64,000 nt of DNA from Hyalella azteca (lineage: Eukaryota > Arthropoda > Malacostraca > Amphipoda > Hyalellidae). Made by a program: the position numbers and the translations under genes. The notes below the pieces were generated by a model. It was not told the origin of the DNA and did no database searches. It saw nothing but the letters and a program-made list of their open reading frames with translations. The stretch lies in NCBI RefSeq assembly GCF_000764305.2, contig NW_025940870.1, positions 1-64,000 on the forward strand, given 5' to 3'. Within the stretch, counting starts at the first letter, position 1. Each line of letters begins with the position of its first letter. Shown piece after piece: positions 10,291 through 23,600 of this stretch.

Positions 10291-12502
10291 GTCGCCTCAA
10301 CTTGCCTAATAAATAAGATGTTGATGAAGTCTTTTGACAATTTCCCTAACCTGGAACATTTATGCCGTAGAGGTGAAAACTAATCGATGAGCGAAATTAT
10401 ACCTTATAGAATATCAAGTATAGCCATCATTTCCGTTTCGTTGTCCATTAATAAAGCGGTGATGCAATCACAGATCGGAACAATGACACACGAATGCGAC
10501 GCATCGCTAAGCAAGGTTCATCTTGATGATCCAGGGAACCGAGGGCATTGCTTCAAAATTATAGATTTGAAAAAGAAAGGCGTCCATGTAATAGTTTGGT
10601 TTTATTTTACACTTCGGAACGCGTTATCAATGGTATGTACAAAACGCTTAAATATAATCTATCACTAATACGACACATCCTTCTCTCACGCTCCCATCTA
10701 ACTCTTAAAAAAGAAGCAAGCGGACAAGATTCAGAACATGATAAATGCCTAAGAGATCTGCCTGGAAATTTAATATCTTGCGGGAGGTTTTTTTTTCACG
10801 TCTTGTGGCAGTTCACTCAGCTGACGACGCGCGTGCGGAGGCAGGACGAGTGATGAATTTAGTGAGCGATGGCTCACGAGTGACGTGACATCAAAGTACT
10901 TTCTTTTACCCAGAACACAACATGAAAAGCCCAAACCCAATAAGGTGTACGTTAAAAATATTGAATACGATTCAAGTTGGATGCATAGTACACACGAGAA
11001 AGTTCAAATATCATCTGAACTTTCTACTGATCGTACAAGTTTATCGGTGGAACATTTTTTTCAAGCACGATGCCAAAAAAACGCATAAACATAACACACA
11101 CAATGTCTTCAATTATTCTATTCTCATGGAGAACAATGAGAACAATTCAGAGAAGCACAGCCTTTCTTTGTGACTGGGAGCAGACCTCGCTTGAGATAAG
11201 AGTGACACATGACGTTGCAGCATGAAAACCATCTATAAACATGCGTAAACTCAAAATATTTTATATAAATATGCATAAAATCAATATTATAGACGCCTAT
11301 AAATAATTAATAGATACGAGAAATTCAAATAACAGAATATATGCACGTAAAACATTTCAAAGAATGTTGCTTCTCGGTCGCATAGAAGATTCTAGTCGAT
11401 AAAATGGCAAGTTGAAGATAAAAATTTCAAAATACTAATTTGCTGCCAGATGGTGCAGGACTAACTTTCGTACTTCAAAAATGACCATAAGTATAAAGTT
11501 ACTAAATCAAAATATTTAATAAAACATCTAGGAAAATTTCAAAATCATCCTCGTAAATCATCTTCTTATCGAAAAATCTGCAAAAGAAAGAACATTAGAG
11601 ACCATATTTTAGAGTCTGGGAAATGAAACGCCTCTCATCGCAAGAATTAAAACGAAATCGCCCAAATTCCGTAATATTTGTTCGTTAAAACCTCAAAACC
11701 GTGGGCCACAAAAGAACTACTTCGAAACCAGGGAAGTGAACGAAAGTCTTCGCACAGTTCTGCGTCAACTAATTAATACAGGAAAAACCACACGTAAAAT
11801 TCAAATGATTACACGGTACCGCTTCTTTACGACACGAAAAATATGCGATTCCTCATTTCTATTGAGGGAAAAGTAGGAAAATGCCTAAATTTTGAGAAGA
11901 ACATAGTTGCATAAATGGTCCCTTGGGTTCCTGCCATTTGGTATTAAACGGAAATGCAATTAAAACTAACAATTCTATCAGAGATTGAATAATTGTAACA
12001 ATATGACACCAGACAAGACAAAATCTAAAAATTATGAGTATATGTGAACGGTAGAGCATTAAGCCAGACCGGCAGCGAGGAAAGCGGAACCGGTATTAAA
12101 AATGACCTCCGCCTTGAGTACATTTAAGATCAATTAACTTATGGTTGAATTAATTATTATTAATTCAACCATGAATTAACTCCTCTATGCACTGCAAAGA
12201 GCACAGAAAAATGTGTCAAAAGTAGGAAATAATAGCAATAGAACCAGGACATGGATTCTTTTCTTTCAAGAAAAAGACAATTTAAAAAATGCATCTTAAA
12301 AATCACGTTCAAAATCTAAATTAAGCTTAGATTGTTTAAAAAATCAAACGTGGCTTATGCGTCACAAGTAAGCGTATTAATGCTGGTAAAATATAGTAGA
12401 ACCTTTCAGCTAAGTAATTGCTATGGCAAGATACAGAAGTATACATAAGATTAAATAAAACATGAATCGTACAGCGAATTTCACAAGCATCGTATTGCCC
12501 CA
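10291..12502. other. No gene seen
   Basis: Open frames of up to about 100 codons occur but lack family resemblance, splice context or unusual composition. A perfect 14-bp-stem hairpin is at 12141-12172. Confidence 0.4.
12141..12172. repeat. Perfect hairpin, 14-bp stem and 4-base loop
   Basis: atggttgaattaat, loop tatt, attaattcaaccat. It is isolated in non-coding DNA with no run of T after it. Function unknown. Confidence 0.75.
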
Positions 12503-12714
12503 CACTGTTAGAAAAATGACCGTTACCGGTAATACCGGCGTTTCAGTGGTCGGGCGGCATGTGAAAAGAAACACCGTTTCACCGTTTTTATTCCAATTTA
12601 ACACCAGAAATCCGTAAAACATCTGATAAAAACGGCGAAACAGTTTATTTTAACGGGGCGACCGGCCACTAGGATGCCGGTGGGACCGTTTTTTCACCGT
12701 TTTTTCTAACAGTG
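12503..12714. mobile_element. 212-bp MITE with CACTGTTAG ends, copy 1 of 3
   Basis: It starts cactgttagaaaaatgaccg and ends accgttttttctaacagtg, giving terminal inverted repeats of at least 14 bases. The interior has ggccactaggatgccgg and the matching left-hand tttcagtggtcggg. Copies at 46002-46213 (212 bp) and 48290-48500. CACTG ends recall CACTA/Chapaev-type elements, but I find no convincing target duplication. Confidence 0.85.
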
Positions 12715-13157
12715 TACCATAAGCACGACTTCGTTTACCAAGAGCTCAATAATGGCTTGACCGCATCTAACGCTAAACGTTACAGCTACCACGGATTTGC
12801 TCACAATTTTAACGAGAAAGAATGAGACGACATAATTTCTAATCAGAAAATATAAAAAATATCATCATCGACACTTGATTGAGATTGAGAGGTATGAGAA
12901 TGAATCGTCTTGATGTTTCTTCATCTCACGCACGAGGATCCAAACAGAAAGAAAGATACACAGAAGGGACCTTGATTAATAAATGGAAAACGAAACACGC
13001 TTTCGAACGTCCACAAGAAAGAAATACTCCAATACAACGTTCCAAGTATTAGCAACTAATCAACAAACATTTTTAGCGTCTGTACAAAGGAAAAATAGGA
13101 AACAACTCTGGCAAGAAAACGTACAGAGAATAACCAGCACCATCCCCCAAATTGCGT

Positions 13158-13426
13158 TTCAGGGGCCATACTTTCAAAACTCGGTAAGTGAACGTAAGTA
13201 CTTATGCTCTATTTTCTTATCTATGATTGGTGGATTTTGCTTGAAAATCCGTCAATGATTGGCTGATGAACTTACGATCTCTTAACTTTTTTTGAAAGTA
13301 TAGTGCACGTAAATACTTACGCTCTATTTTCTTGTCTGTGATTGGAGGATTTTGCTTGAAAGGCCGTCAATGATTGGCTGATGAACTTACGATCTCTTGA
13401 CTTTTTTTGAAAGTATAGGCCCTGCT
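13158..13426. mobile_element. GGGGCCATACTTTC MITE, internally duplicated copy
   Basis: It starts ggggccatactttcaaaact and ends tttttgaaagtataggccc. The interior (gtaagtacttatgctctatt, gattggtggattttgcttg, gatgaacttacgatctc) is present twice. Other copies: 27410-27556, 33433-33582, 44405-44565, 45485-45730. Confidence 0.85.
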
Positions 13427-13429
13427 GAA

Positions 13430-15318
13430 AACGAAACTACAACTACGAATACTAACGACTGAGATAAGTAGAGGACCTCCAGATGTAGCCGCCCAAGACT
13501 AGACGATCTTAAATTAATAACTATGGAGCTGCTCGCAACACTCGTGTACGTTGAGTAGCAACGTGCGAGTGCTGAACTAAATCAAAATACTTATTCTATT
13601 CTCATGGAAAACAATGAGAACAATTCAGAGAATTGTTCTCAATTTTGTTTGACATAAATATTAGTAAATAAATACTACATCTTAATTAGCAGCCATTGGT
13701 CAATGAGACTTCAATATTTTTAAGAACCTCGACTTTTTCAACAAAATATCCTTTGGCTTTCCTTTCAATATTAAGACGATACGAGTACCAAGAAACGACA
13801 AGTCCAAGTACGTTTAAATTTATGCGCCTGAAGCTCGTGCTATTTGGTTTTGATCCAACACAGAACGAATGAATAACAGAGTCCATTATTACATTAAGAA
13901 GAGTACAGTCCATTATTTCATCAAGTTCAACTATTGCCTTAATTGGCGTATAGTCGCCCACCAGTGACGACACTCGAAAGTTATTTCCTTAAGCTAAAAT
14001 GGTTAAATTAAAAGCATTGATAACGCAAGATAACGTCAAGTCAGAAAAAAACTTATACATAAGTTAAAGTTTATTTATCAACTTTTGTCAGCTAAGAAAA
14101 GTAAATTTAGCATGCAGCATTCGCCTATTTTTTGCAAGAATTTAGATTGGGTTTTCATAATCGAACTTCATTTGCGGACATTAATGTTCATTGAACCACG
14201 AAGGAACTACACCTAGCGAACCTAACTACACCTAGAGAGCCTAACTACATCTGGCTGCACAAATAAAATTAGCATTTATGTCTAATAAAAGCTTGACAGG
14301 TTGAAAGCATAATAATAAATTTGTAGGCAGAAGTGCCTTGCATTTGAGCAGTTGCAAACACTATGGGGGTAAATATAATAAATAACTCTCAGAAATGGTC
14401 TGAATTTGAATAAACAATCGGAAAATACGGATTTGAAATAGTGATTTGATGGATCGTTAAACTACTGATCAGGCGAGCACTTTTTGTAGCAGCGGAAAAA
14501 TTTGATTCCGTTCAATTAAAGACATGAAACAGAACGCAACCGCGCAATAGCATGGTTTATTTTACAAATATTAGCGTGGTTCCCGTATATGCAATCAACT
14601 ACTGGGAATAAAATACGTCTTCGAAACCTGATATAAAAACGGGATAGGGAAAGCCTAAAAAAAGTAAGGGAACACCTCAACTCAAACGAAGCTTATAAAA
14701 GAAGCTCAGATAAGTTCGTTGTTCAGTTATCAACATCTCATAAGATATGAAGTAAATGCTTTAATGTTAGTAATATACTTTTGGATAGAGATGAAAAAGC
14801 GAAACGGTCGTGAAACATCATGCAAACTATACACGATTGCTTTCAATTGAATTGAGCAATTGAACAAAATCTAATGATAAGCGGAACGGTCGTGAAACAT
14901 CATGCAATTCTTTCTTTGACTCAACTATACACGATTGCTTTCAATTGAACAATATCTAATGGTAACTCTTCCTTAAACCTGGAGTTTGACAGGATGAACT
15001 TCCGCGTGTAATCTGAACTTTTGAAATCGTAATACAAACCAAAATTGACGATGGAACCAAATTTTACGTTTTACACGAATGAAAGAGAAAAATTTTAAAA
15101 CAACGAATAAAATTCGTCTGGAGAAAGGTCAGGTCAAGATTAAGATAAATCTGAGGGGAGCAAGAAAAAACATTGGAGCAAATTGAAGGATTGCCACCGT
15201 GAGGTGTAAGAGTTTAGAGAACCATTAGACAAATCTTTAAGGTGACAAGACAAATCTATAAGGAACGTGCCAATGAAAACAACATTAGTGCAGGGCAGTC
15301 GAGACTAATTTACGCCTG
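13430..15318. other. No gene seen; possible orphan core promoter
   Basis: Non-coding. A TATA box and initiator pair lie at 14694-14728. A ~60 bp stretch containing ggtcgtgaaacatcatgcaa occurs twice (14806, 14888). Confidence 0.4.
14694..14728 (+). promoter_or_regulatory. TATA box and initiator at canonical spacing
   Basis: tataaaag at 14694-14701 and tcagtt at 14723-14728 place the initiator A 31 bases after the first T of the TATA box, the usual arthropod arrangement. No long frame follows, so the transcript, if any, would be non-coding or spliced. Confidence 0.35.
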
Positions 15319-15557
15319 GGGCCGGATTATCAAAACTTCGTAACTTTTTGTACTTACGACAAAAAAGTTCTGTGGTACGTAAATACACCCTAATTTTGGC
15401 ATTATCAAAACTTTCGTACGCAAGTCTTAGCTAAAAGCCTAAATTTTTTTCCCGCGCAAATGTTTTTATAATACCACTGTTAGTATTACGTTGTCATAGC
15501 AACGCCACTCTTAAGTCGATTTTGCGTACTTACGAAGTTTTGATAATACGGCCCCTG
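15319..15557. mobile_element. Inverted-repeat MITE, GGGGCCGGATTATCAAAACTT ends
   Basis: The left end ggggccggattatcaaaact and right end gttttgataatacggcccc are imperfect ~30-base inverted repeats, continued inward by tcgtaac / cttacgaa. The ends resemble the GGGGCCATACTTTC family, suggesting a related family. Confidence 0.75.
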
Positions 15558-15559
15558 GG

Positions 15560-18006
15560 CAATAACGGAGACAGTGTGAAGGATAGAAAAAAGAAAACAG
15601 TTGGATAAGCAGGAACAAGAAACATGACAAGTTAATGATCTGCCTGTTGGAAATTACTAGGACGAGGGCGATGAAAAGTTAATACTTTTACGGCTTGTAA
15701 TGCAAGACGCGATGAGGCGAAGTAAGAATCTCTCGCATGAAATAAGAATAAAAATTTTATTTTTTATTGGCATTTGACTCCTTAGTGAAAAAATTACTGT
15801 TGAAAGAAACAAACATTATTCTACCAATCACTTAGACCATCAGGAGGATCGACGTGGAACACAATGGAATAGCGAAAGACGACTGGCGTCAAGAAGCGAC
15901 CTGAGAAGAGCAAGAATTAAAAATTTTTGCTCTTCTAAAAATAAAACTTCAAAACAAAATTATTCACCGAAAGATAGATTCGTTGTGGGGGCTACAAGAG
16001 CTGACAGCGCAGTAATATAAAGAGTACGATACAAGTGAAGGTAAAAAGAGACGTTATTTCTATACTAAGCAACGGCACAGAAGACGATGTCATCAAACAA
16101 CAACAATGATAATAATACTGTTGGCACAACGCTTTCGTCAATCAAAAGCACTGAAAGAAATGAATGTATGTAAAAAATTGCGCCTAATGAAAGACGGAAC
16201 AAGAATGTAATATTCATAAACAAGTGAAGAGAATAGTCTAAAATGTCTTCATCACACCAGCACTGGCTCAAATTTTTACTGAATAGCCATTTTTTGAATA
16301 AATTCTGAAGTAGGACCGCGTATTTTGCAGGCTTGAACATCAAAACCAACATGCATTATTGACCACCATGGATTATTCTCTATTTTCATTGTTGCCAAGA
16401 GCATTTATTTGACAAAATTTATCCTTCCCGTGACAGCTGCTGACATGGGCCATCGAGACGCTTCCTAAAAAACAATATTAAAATAATAATTTTTGACTCC
16501 TTCTGAAATCCAAACAAAATGCGACTCTTAACGCACGTGCACAGCAATGAGCAAAATTTCAAATTTATCCGTTAATTAATAATATAGTGAACCGACCGTG
16601 TATATTTTTATTCTCGAAAATAGAGCAGATAACGGCCGAACACAACTTGGTTACAAGAAAATTCTTAGTTTTCCTAATATTAAAATGACTAACAAATGAA
16701 CTAAAAAATTCGATTGATTCATAATAGCATATATTGCAGACAGGGTCAAACTTGTATGAACATTCGTGATCAATTTATTGCCCCGGCGCGTAACAAATGC
16801 CTAGAAAGCATGCAATATAGCAAAGACTAGAACTTAATTTTATAACTATTATTCAGTTCAATTTAGTAATTTTCATAAATAATATTCATCTTGGAACCTG
16901 AGAAAATATCAGGATTAGATACTGAAAATCGCAGGAAACAAAAATGGCTAAAGACAACTGACGCGCGATCCAATCACAGAACTTTCGGCCCAATCTTTTG
17001 TGTGCGAACAAAAAAAATCACCGAAAACTATTCAGGCACAGGAAATCCCTGGCTTTTTAATCGCTCATAGAAAACCTTTTCTCAAATAACAGATCAGATA
17101 TTAAAACTCCTGTAGTGACCTCCCGAGATCTCACGAAACAAAGAGTTGGCAGGAATCCACAGCAGATTACAACTGTGGTTTATCTCTAGGTTATCTTTTA
17201 ATAAGTTTCGTTTCGTTTGCAGTCGCGGGACATCACGACGGCGTCTGCTTGGTAAGTCAATGACACTCCAGCGATCCATTAAGCATGATGGCCTTCGTAC
17301 GTTTAAAGATAAAAACGATGACCAGACGGACTATGTTGCTACAGCTGAGTAGAGACGGAAACTGTACACGAGAAAGCCAGTGCGAGCATTTACACCGAAA
17401 CAGTTAATACATGCAACCATCTAAACCTTGCACGGAAGCTATAAAAATGTAATAAAAAGAGAGCACCCACACTAACGCAAGCAGACAAGTTTTCATAAAA
17501 TAACAAATGCATTAGAGCTTCGTGAGGAATGAATTTAGTGAGAATATCACAGAAACTCCTACTAAATTCACTATATCAAGTAACTAGCTAGTACCATTGC
17601 ACCTGAACTCAATAAGTTACTACAGGCCTAAAAATACCTCGAACTTCAACAAAACCATCATCTCAATAGCGCCTTACGAGCATACAATGAACACTTTCTT
17701 TGCTTACTTAAATACCATAGATAAAATGATGAAAAAATCCATTCCAGCCACACTGAACTTCTTGGCCTAAAAATTAGCAGCTAAAGGTCGATATCGAAAC
17801 GTATTGGCGCTTGTCTCAAAAAGCAGACGTGCAATACGTTCTCTTACTAGAAGAACTGGAACACGTGACGTATGTTGCGACGTACACTTAATAGCTGTAG
17901 ATAACCGTAAAATTCACACATATGCCACAAAATAAATAGCAAAAGCCACTAATATATAAGGCTGAAAATCCAAAAGACGGCAGCACTTAAAACCATACCA
18001 AAGACT
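15560..18006. other. No gene seen; includes the Abl 3' untranslated region
   Basis: The part nearest 18006 must be Abl 3' UTR on the minus strand, but I could not place its end. tttatt (a minus-strand AATAAA) occurs near 16610 and 16405. Confidence 0.4.
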
Positions 18007-20692
18007 TTATCGTCTAAGAGTGGCACAAATATCTTTGACGGTGGCGACAAGTTGAGGGAACTGCGAGCTCGAGCCGTTGGCGCCTTTAGAAGACGCGTAT
18101 ACTTGACCCGCGGACGCGGCATGATCCGGGGAACGACTGCCACCTTTAACTCTCATCTGTCGCACTTCATTGTCAAGTCTACCCAGCATTTCTAAAAGCT
18201 GAAATCTGTTCTGAGGAGGCATGTGGTCCACATAGCTGCTGCACCACATCTGGAATTGTTCCAGCTGCAGCACTAATTGAATGCAGGCGCTTGACGAAAG
18301 AGGTGCACCCGGGCAGAGGGTTTTCGTGACGGCGTCTTCCACTTTACGAGTTTCTTCCATCATTTTAGTGCGGTCCGTGGAGCTGCCATCGCCATTGCTG
18401 TCCGACCCATTGCCGTTACTTTCATAGCTATCAGTTCGGTGGGTCAACTTTGAAATTTTTGTAGACGAATGCTTAGATTTACCACCATAGGAATCCTTTG
18501 ATGGATCTGCGTTCTTCTGGCTTTTAGGCTTATTAAATTCAATGCATGATCTGGACATTTTTGTTCCATCCTTGTCCTTTTTAGACGAGGCTGAAGACTG
18601 CTTCACGAAGGACGGGGTGGCATAAATACCACCTGGCTTAGGGGGTGGCAATTTTATACCACCGCCGGAAGGTGGCGGCGGCCGTAGATTTTTTACGCTG
18701 GGTTTAGTAGGGACAGTAGGTTTGCCATCCATAGGAGGCGGCCAAACTCGTCTTTCAAGTTTACCAACCTTTTCTCCATCAGGGCTTACCTTCAAGGAAG
18801 TTGCTTGGTCTTTTTCTTTGGGGAATTCAGGCTTCTGATAGAAGCTGGGCGCATACTTAGGACTAGTTTGATTGGCATCTTGTTTGGTTGAGGAGGTACC
18901 CTCCTTCTCTTCTTCTTGCTTCTCCCACAGCTTCTTTAGGTTACTTATGCTACTAGAGCTGAAACGCTTGGGATCGTCGTCAGCTTTAAGCGAGTCGGAA
19001 TTACCGCTGTCGCGTTTGTCTGAAGAGCCATCAATGCTGTTTCGGTGAACATTGTCTTCGTAGCAGTTTTTCTTGTTCATCTCATCCTCGTGAACTTGAC
19101 TAGAATAGTTGACGTTGTTCGTATGGCAAAGTGGTTGTTGCGGATCTTCGTCAATGGCATTGGAATCCTTGCAGTCGCCATTCTCCTCTTTGGTTACGTG
19201 GGTTCGACGAAGTTGAGACCGAAAATCAACGATGTGCGAGTCTCCCTCAGCTGCTGCTGTTGGTTCAGGCCCTGACTTGCTCACTTCAGTTTTTCTAAGT
19301 TTCGACTTGAAATCGATACTTGGTTGATTAGCAGCATTTTCAGTTCTCTCAGGACAAGCCTGCTTACTCTTTTTAAGATTAGATGCAAAGGGTGCAGGCG
19401 GATCAGAGGCCGCTTTATCTTTGACCGAATTAAGATTGCCGTCAGTAACTGAAGAAATTGGCTTCACATTACCGTTATCCGGTGGAGGAGGTCCAGTTTT
19501 TTGCCGCAAGCTCTCAAAAAGTTCTGAAACGAGCTGGCCAGCCTGAGTCGTATCAGGCGCTGACTCGTCTGTGTCCAAGTTTTCCCGGGAAGATACTGAC
19601 TGAGAAGCAGTTGTGGCGTTCTTATTCTTACCATTCGATGCAGAATGGTGTTGTGTTCCCGTGACTGTGGAGGGAGTTTCTGCACTATTCCCAACATAGC
19701 CAGAAGGAGACGGGGGAGTGTCGATTGTTTCGGCGGAAGAGGAACCCGGACTTCGAGTCAAAGACCAATTAGATTTAGAACCTTGTAGGGCAGATCTAGG
19801 AGACAAATTTTCGCACGACTTGATGCTGTCACAAGAATCTGAACTCTGATCTCGGTGTCGGAGATTAACACCAAACCTCAACGCTGGGCTACCGTCACTA
19901 GTATCGGTCCCGTCCGGTGCAGCATCTATTTGGGGCTTAGCTTTTACCGGAGGCCGTTTGCCTTCGGAGTCTTTCAACCTGCGACGCGTGACTGAGAAGG
20001 GCGCACGTTCCGGCTGTGGAGATGGTACTGTGTCATCCACTTTCCATGTTGTGACGTCATATTCAGATCGGTCAGTGCGATTTGATGAGCGGTGTGCAGA
20101 CGCAGGGGGATCCTTGCGTCGAGACCGCGGCGACGGCAAAGGTCTGCCTGAGTGGAATTTTCGACGATGTTCTGGCGAAGCCGGAAGCAAATCTGATGAA
20201 GGTGGCGGAGGAAACTCCAATGAATACCCTGAAGCGTTGATGTCTTCCAAGAAATCATCAGGAGGGGGAGGCAAATCACTGGGAGGTGGAGGGAACTCTA
20301 AATGAGTGATGGGTGTGTGGTGGTTGACAGCAATGGAAGAGAAGTCTTTGATGTGACCTCTGCGGTCTCGATCACTCCTTTGTTGCACGCTACCACGAGG
20401 ACTAAGTCTACTGAGCAGAGGACTCTGCGGGACAAAACTGCCTTGCGTTGAGTTACTGCGAATCATGGCTACAGAAAATGGGTCCTTCTTGGAGTCGTGG
20501 CCTGGAGCAGAATACTGTTGGTAGTGCAGCATGGGTTCTGGCATGGCACTAGGGTGGGCCTCATACTCGTAGGTGGGGTGGTCGGGGAGCATAGAGTCGT
20601 CGTTCGAAGGAACCACCCCGTGCTGCAGGCCGCTCTTGCGCAGGCTCTCCAAGTAAGCGCCAATACGAGCATTTTTTGGCAGGGTGCCGTAC
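18007..20692 (-). CDS. Abl: Abl coding exon 16 (large last exon: Ena-binding motifs, F-actin-binding domain)
   Basis: The 895-codon last exon starts (R)[20 protein letters not shown]. Two LEFPPPP motifs (in [18 protein letters not shown] and [12 protein letters not shown]) are ligands for the EVH1 domain of Ena/VASP, the classic genetic partner of Abl. Repeated short modules around Phe-Lys/Arg-Ser-x-Leu-Arg ([22 protein letters not shown]) and NLKKLWEKQ recur in fly Abl as DFKAHLRR and SLKKLWEQ. PxxP stretches ([20 protein letters not shown]) lie further on. The final ~105 residues ([34 protein letters not shown], ending [10 protein letters not shown]) are the F-actin-binding four-helix domain. 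The stop is TAA at 18007-18009. Confidence 0.97.
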
Positions 20693-23600
20693 CTTGAATG
20701 CAATAAAATCTTTTACTGAAAAATTTTCAACAATTTTAAAACTTACTAATTTATATAGGTGCAATGACGAAATAAAAATAAACACTTGAAAAAAAGAAAC
20801 GAAAAAGAGAAAAGTTCTGCTATATCAAAGGAAAAACTTGCGTGGGTGGCAGAAATAATCCAGGAGCTGGAAATAGGACACCGATGAGCCTGAGACAACA
20901 ATTGACGTGCGTCATATTAAATAAGCAGTCTGAGAAGGCTATAACATGGACCGCGCTCCAAAAAGACGCATTCGAATAGAAAAAACAAACGTTAGTTGAG
21001 AATAAGTGGACTACAAACCTGGTAATAGCACGACGCACGTTGTGCACCTCGAGCGTCGCTACGGTGACGGTACGGCCGCTGCCGTGAGGGTCTGCCTTGT
21101 CTTGCTTGCTGCGTCTGCCGCTGCCGCCGCTGCTCGTGCGTACAACACCGCGACTGCACACATGTAAGTAGTTTAATCTTCAGCCATCTCAGCAGTGGAA
21201 TAACAATTATTAAAAATATATGGCACCACAGGCGAGGCCGTCTTTGCGAAGTGTTAAATATTTTTCATTTGATAGTTTGCCATTAAAAATATATAACAGG
21301 AACCACAGAGAATCCTGGTTATCCGTACACATACAAAGTACCTCTTAGCAGAACCTAGAATTGTTTGGAATGCTTCAGAGAAATGAAAAATGCTGTCTAA
21401 TATTGCAGTAAACAGGAAATGTGTAGCGAAATTTTAAGTCTGAAATATATGAGCGAGTAGACTTGAGTACACGTAGCGGTCGATCTCTCGTCTGTGATTG
21501 GCGGTCGAACTTATGATCTCTACGCTATTCTAGATAGTATGGCTCATGAGGCATAAGATATTACAGGTCAGTAGGCAGGTTTATCTCTGTCATGGAAAAA
21601 TGCCATGATGAGGAGACCTTGTCAACACCTGACTACTGCTATTAGTTAGTTAGAGACCTAATAAATATAACGCATCAATTCTTTTCACAATTTGACTACG
21701 AAAGTATCATTAATTGAAATGTGCAGTTCTCGAGATTGCATACTTGGAGGGCTGAACATCTGTACTGAAGCAATTGAAACGACGAGCTTATTGGATGAAA
21801 TTCACCAAAACCGTCTTTTCAGCTACATTGTTAACTGCTGTCATAATAAATGTCGAGTTACTTGAAGGATGAATGAGCAGTGTCGCCCCTACGAGGGAAC
21901 TGTAGACCCCCTCTGGAGTCGTCAGTGTCAGGGGTGTTGTTTATTGGATGAAATTCACCAAAAACGTCACTTCAGCACTATTGTTAACTGCTGTCATAAT
22001 AAATGGAGTTACTTGAAGGATGAATGAGCAGTGTCGCCCCTACGAGGGAACTGTAGACCCCCTCTGGAGTCGTCGGTGTCAGGAGTGTTGTTGTCGGCCA
22101 CACCCCCGCCACCTCCTTCGCTCTCAGCGTCATTGCTCGACGCCAGGTCTACCCCGTCGCGCTGCACTCCTGTCAACGATCAACCCATTACTTGCATGAA
22201 CAAAAAGATATAACTCAGTACTCACTGCAGTGAGTGATAAAGTGCGTATTTTCTCGTCGACGAAAACTTGAGGGAGCGCATTTTCTCGTCGACGAAAATT
22301 TGAGGTCACGGATGGACAGACAGACAGACGGACATGGCGAGCACAATAGTGCATTTTTCCATAAATGAGAAAATACGCTAAAAATACAGGAATCGAACAA
22401 TACAATGAGATGCTTGAGAGGTCCTCATAACGCTTCAGATCAAGCTACCTCATGTAAAGTGATTGTTAATAATAAAAATAAGAACAGGACCTTGCTAATA
22501 AAAGATATTATATAAGTAGAAGATTGTAACGTAAACACAAAAGATTTAAACCTAGTGTCGAGGGATTGTTAATAATAAAAAAAGAACAAGACCTTGCTAA
22601 TAAAAGATACTTAACAAGTAAAAGATTGTAACGTTAACAAAAAATTTAAAACGCAATGATAGCTATCAAACCTTTACCGGGAGACCGGCCTAACAAGCAA
22701 CACGTTCTCATGCGGTATAATGTTCTTGATATGAATCAGTTACCATAGGATAATAACTCGTCTCGAGAATCGCAGTCAACACGAACCAGGCTCTACCGCT
22801 TTGTTGGACATACTTGCTTACCCATCAGCTTCATCACGGTAAACTATTCCACTGACTCGGAAACGCATGGGTCGGTAGGCACTGCGTCTTGGTGCATAGG
22901 CGCTCAGCTCTGAGAGGATGCCTCGCAATTATCAAATCTCTGGGCTACAGTAAGCCCCTTATTTTGCAGCTCAAAATATAAGGTACGGTTATTGTATACC
23001 TCGTCTCAGGTTATATATTCATCATTCTCCAGCACAGAGAGATAGCATAAAAGCAACTTTTGCCATTTTCCGCTAGAATAGAAGCAATAAGGTTTCTTGA
23101 GAAGGCTTGCTATATGAGCAATTTCATGAGTGTGCCTAATGCGACACACAGCAGAATTTGAATATCACGATCTCTTCCCAGACAGTAGGAATTTTCAGAG
23201 CACTTGGGATATAGGGCGATTGCTTGCAATTTGTGCCCTTGTGGAGAAACCTAAGAATTTATAGCAGCAGCTGGGCAGAAATATTTGTATATTCTCAGCA
23301 TCGGTGATCAAATCTACACCTCAGCGGAAAGCTTGAAAGTGAAGAATTTGAGATCATCGAGTGGGCCATACACTTGAGTCTCATGCATTTTTAATATGCT
23401 GGATGGGTGTTATTCTGAAGTTACTGAGATGGTATGGCAGTTCTAAGACGATATATTGTTTAGTTTAGTTGGTGTATGGCTCTTAAATTTTTTCACTTAC
23501 GAGGACAAAAAGCGGCACAGCATTTACTGTGAGAAGCAAATCATCGGCACAGCCACATGCAGAACTCTGCCGAGCTCCAACTTGCTCGCCATAAAAAAAT

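Noticed and set aside
10387..11173. Several frames of 65-100 codons
   Set aside because: AT-rich non-coding sequence; overlapping frames with no domain or splice support.
16065..16352. 95-codon minus-strand frame with hydrophobic stretches
   Set aside because: Composition is that of random AT-rich DNA; no partner exon or motif found.
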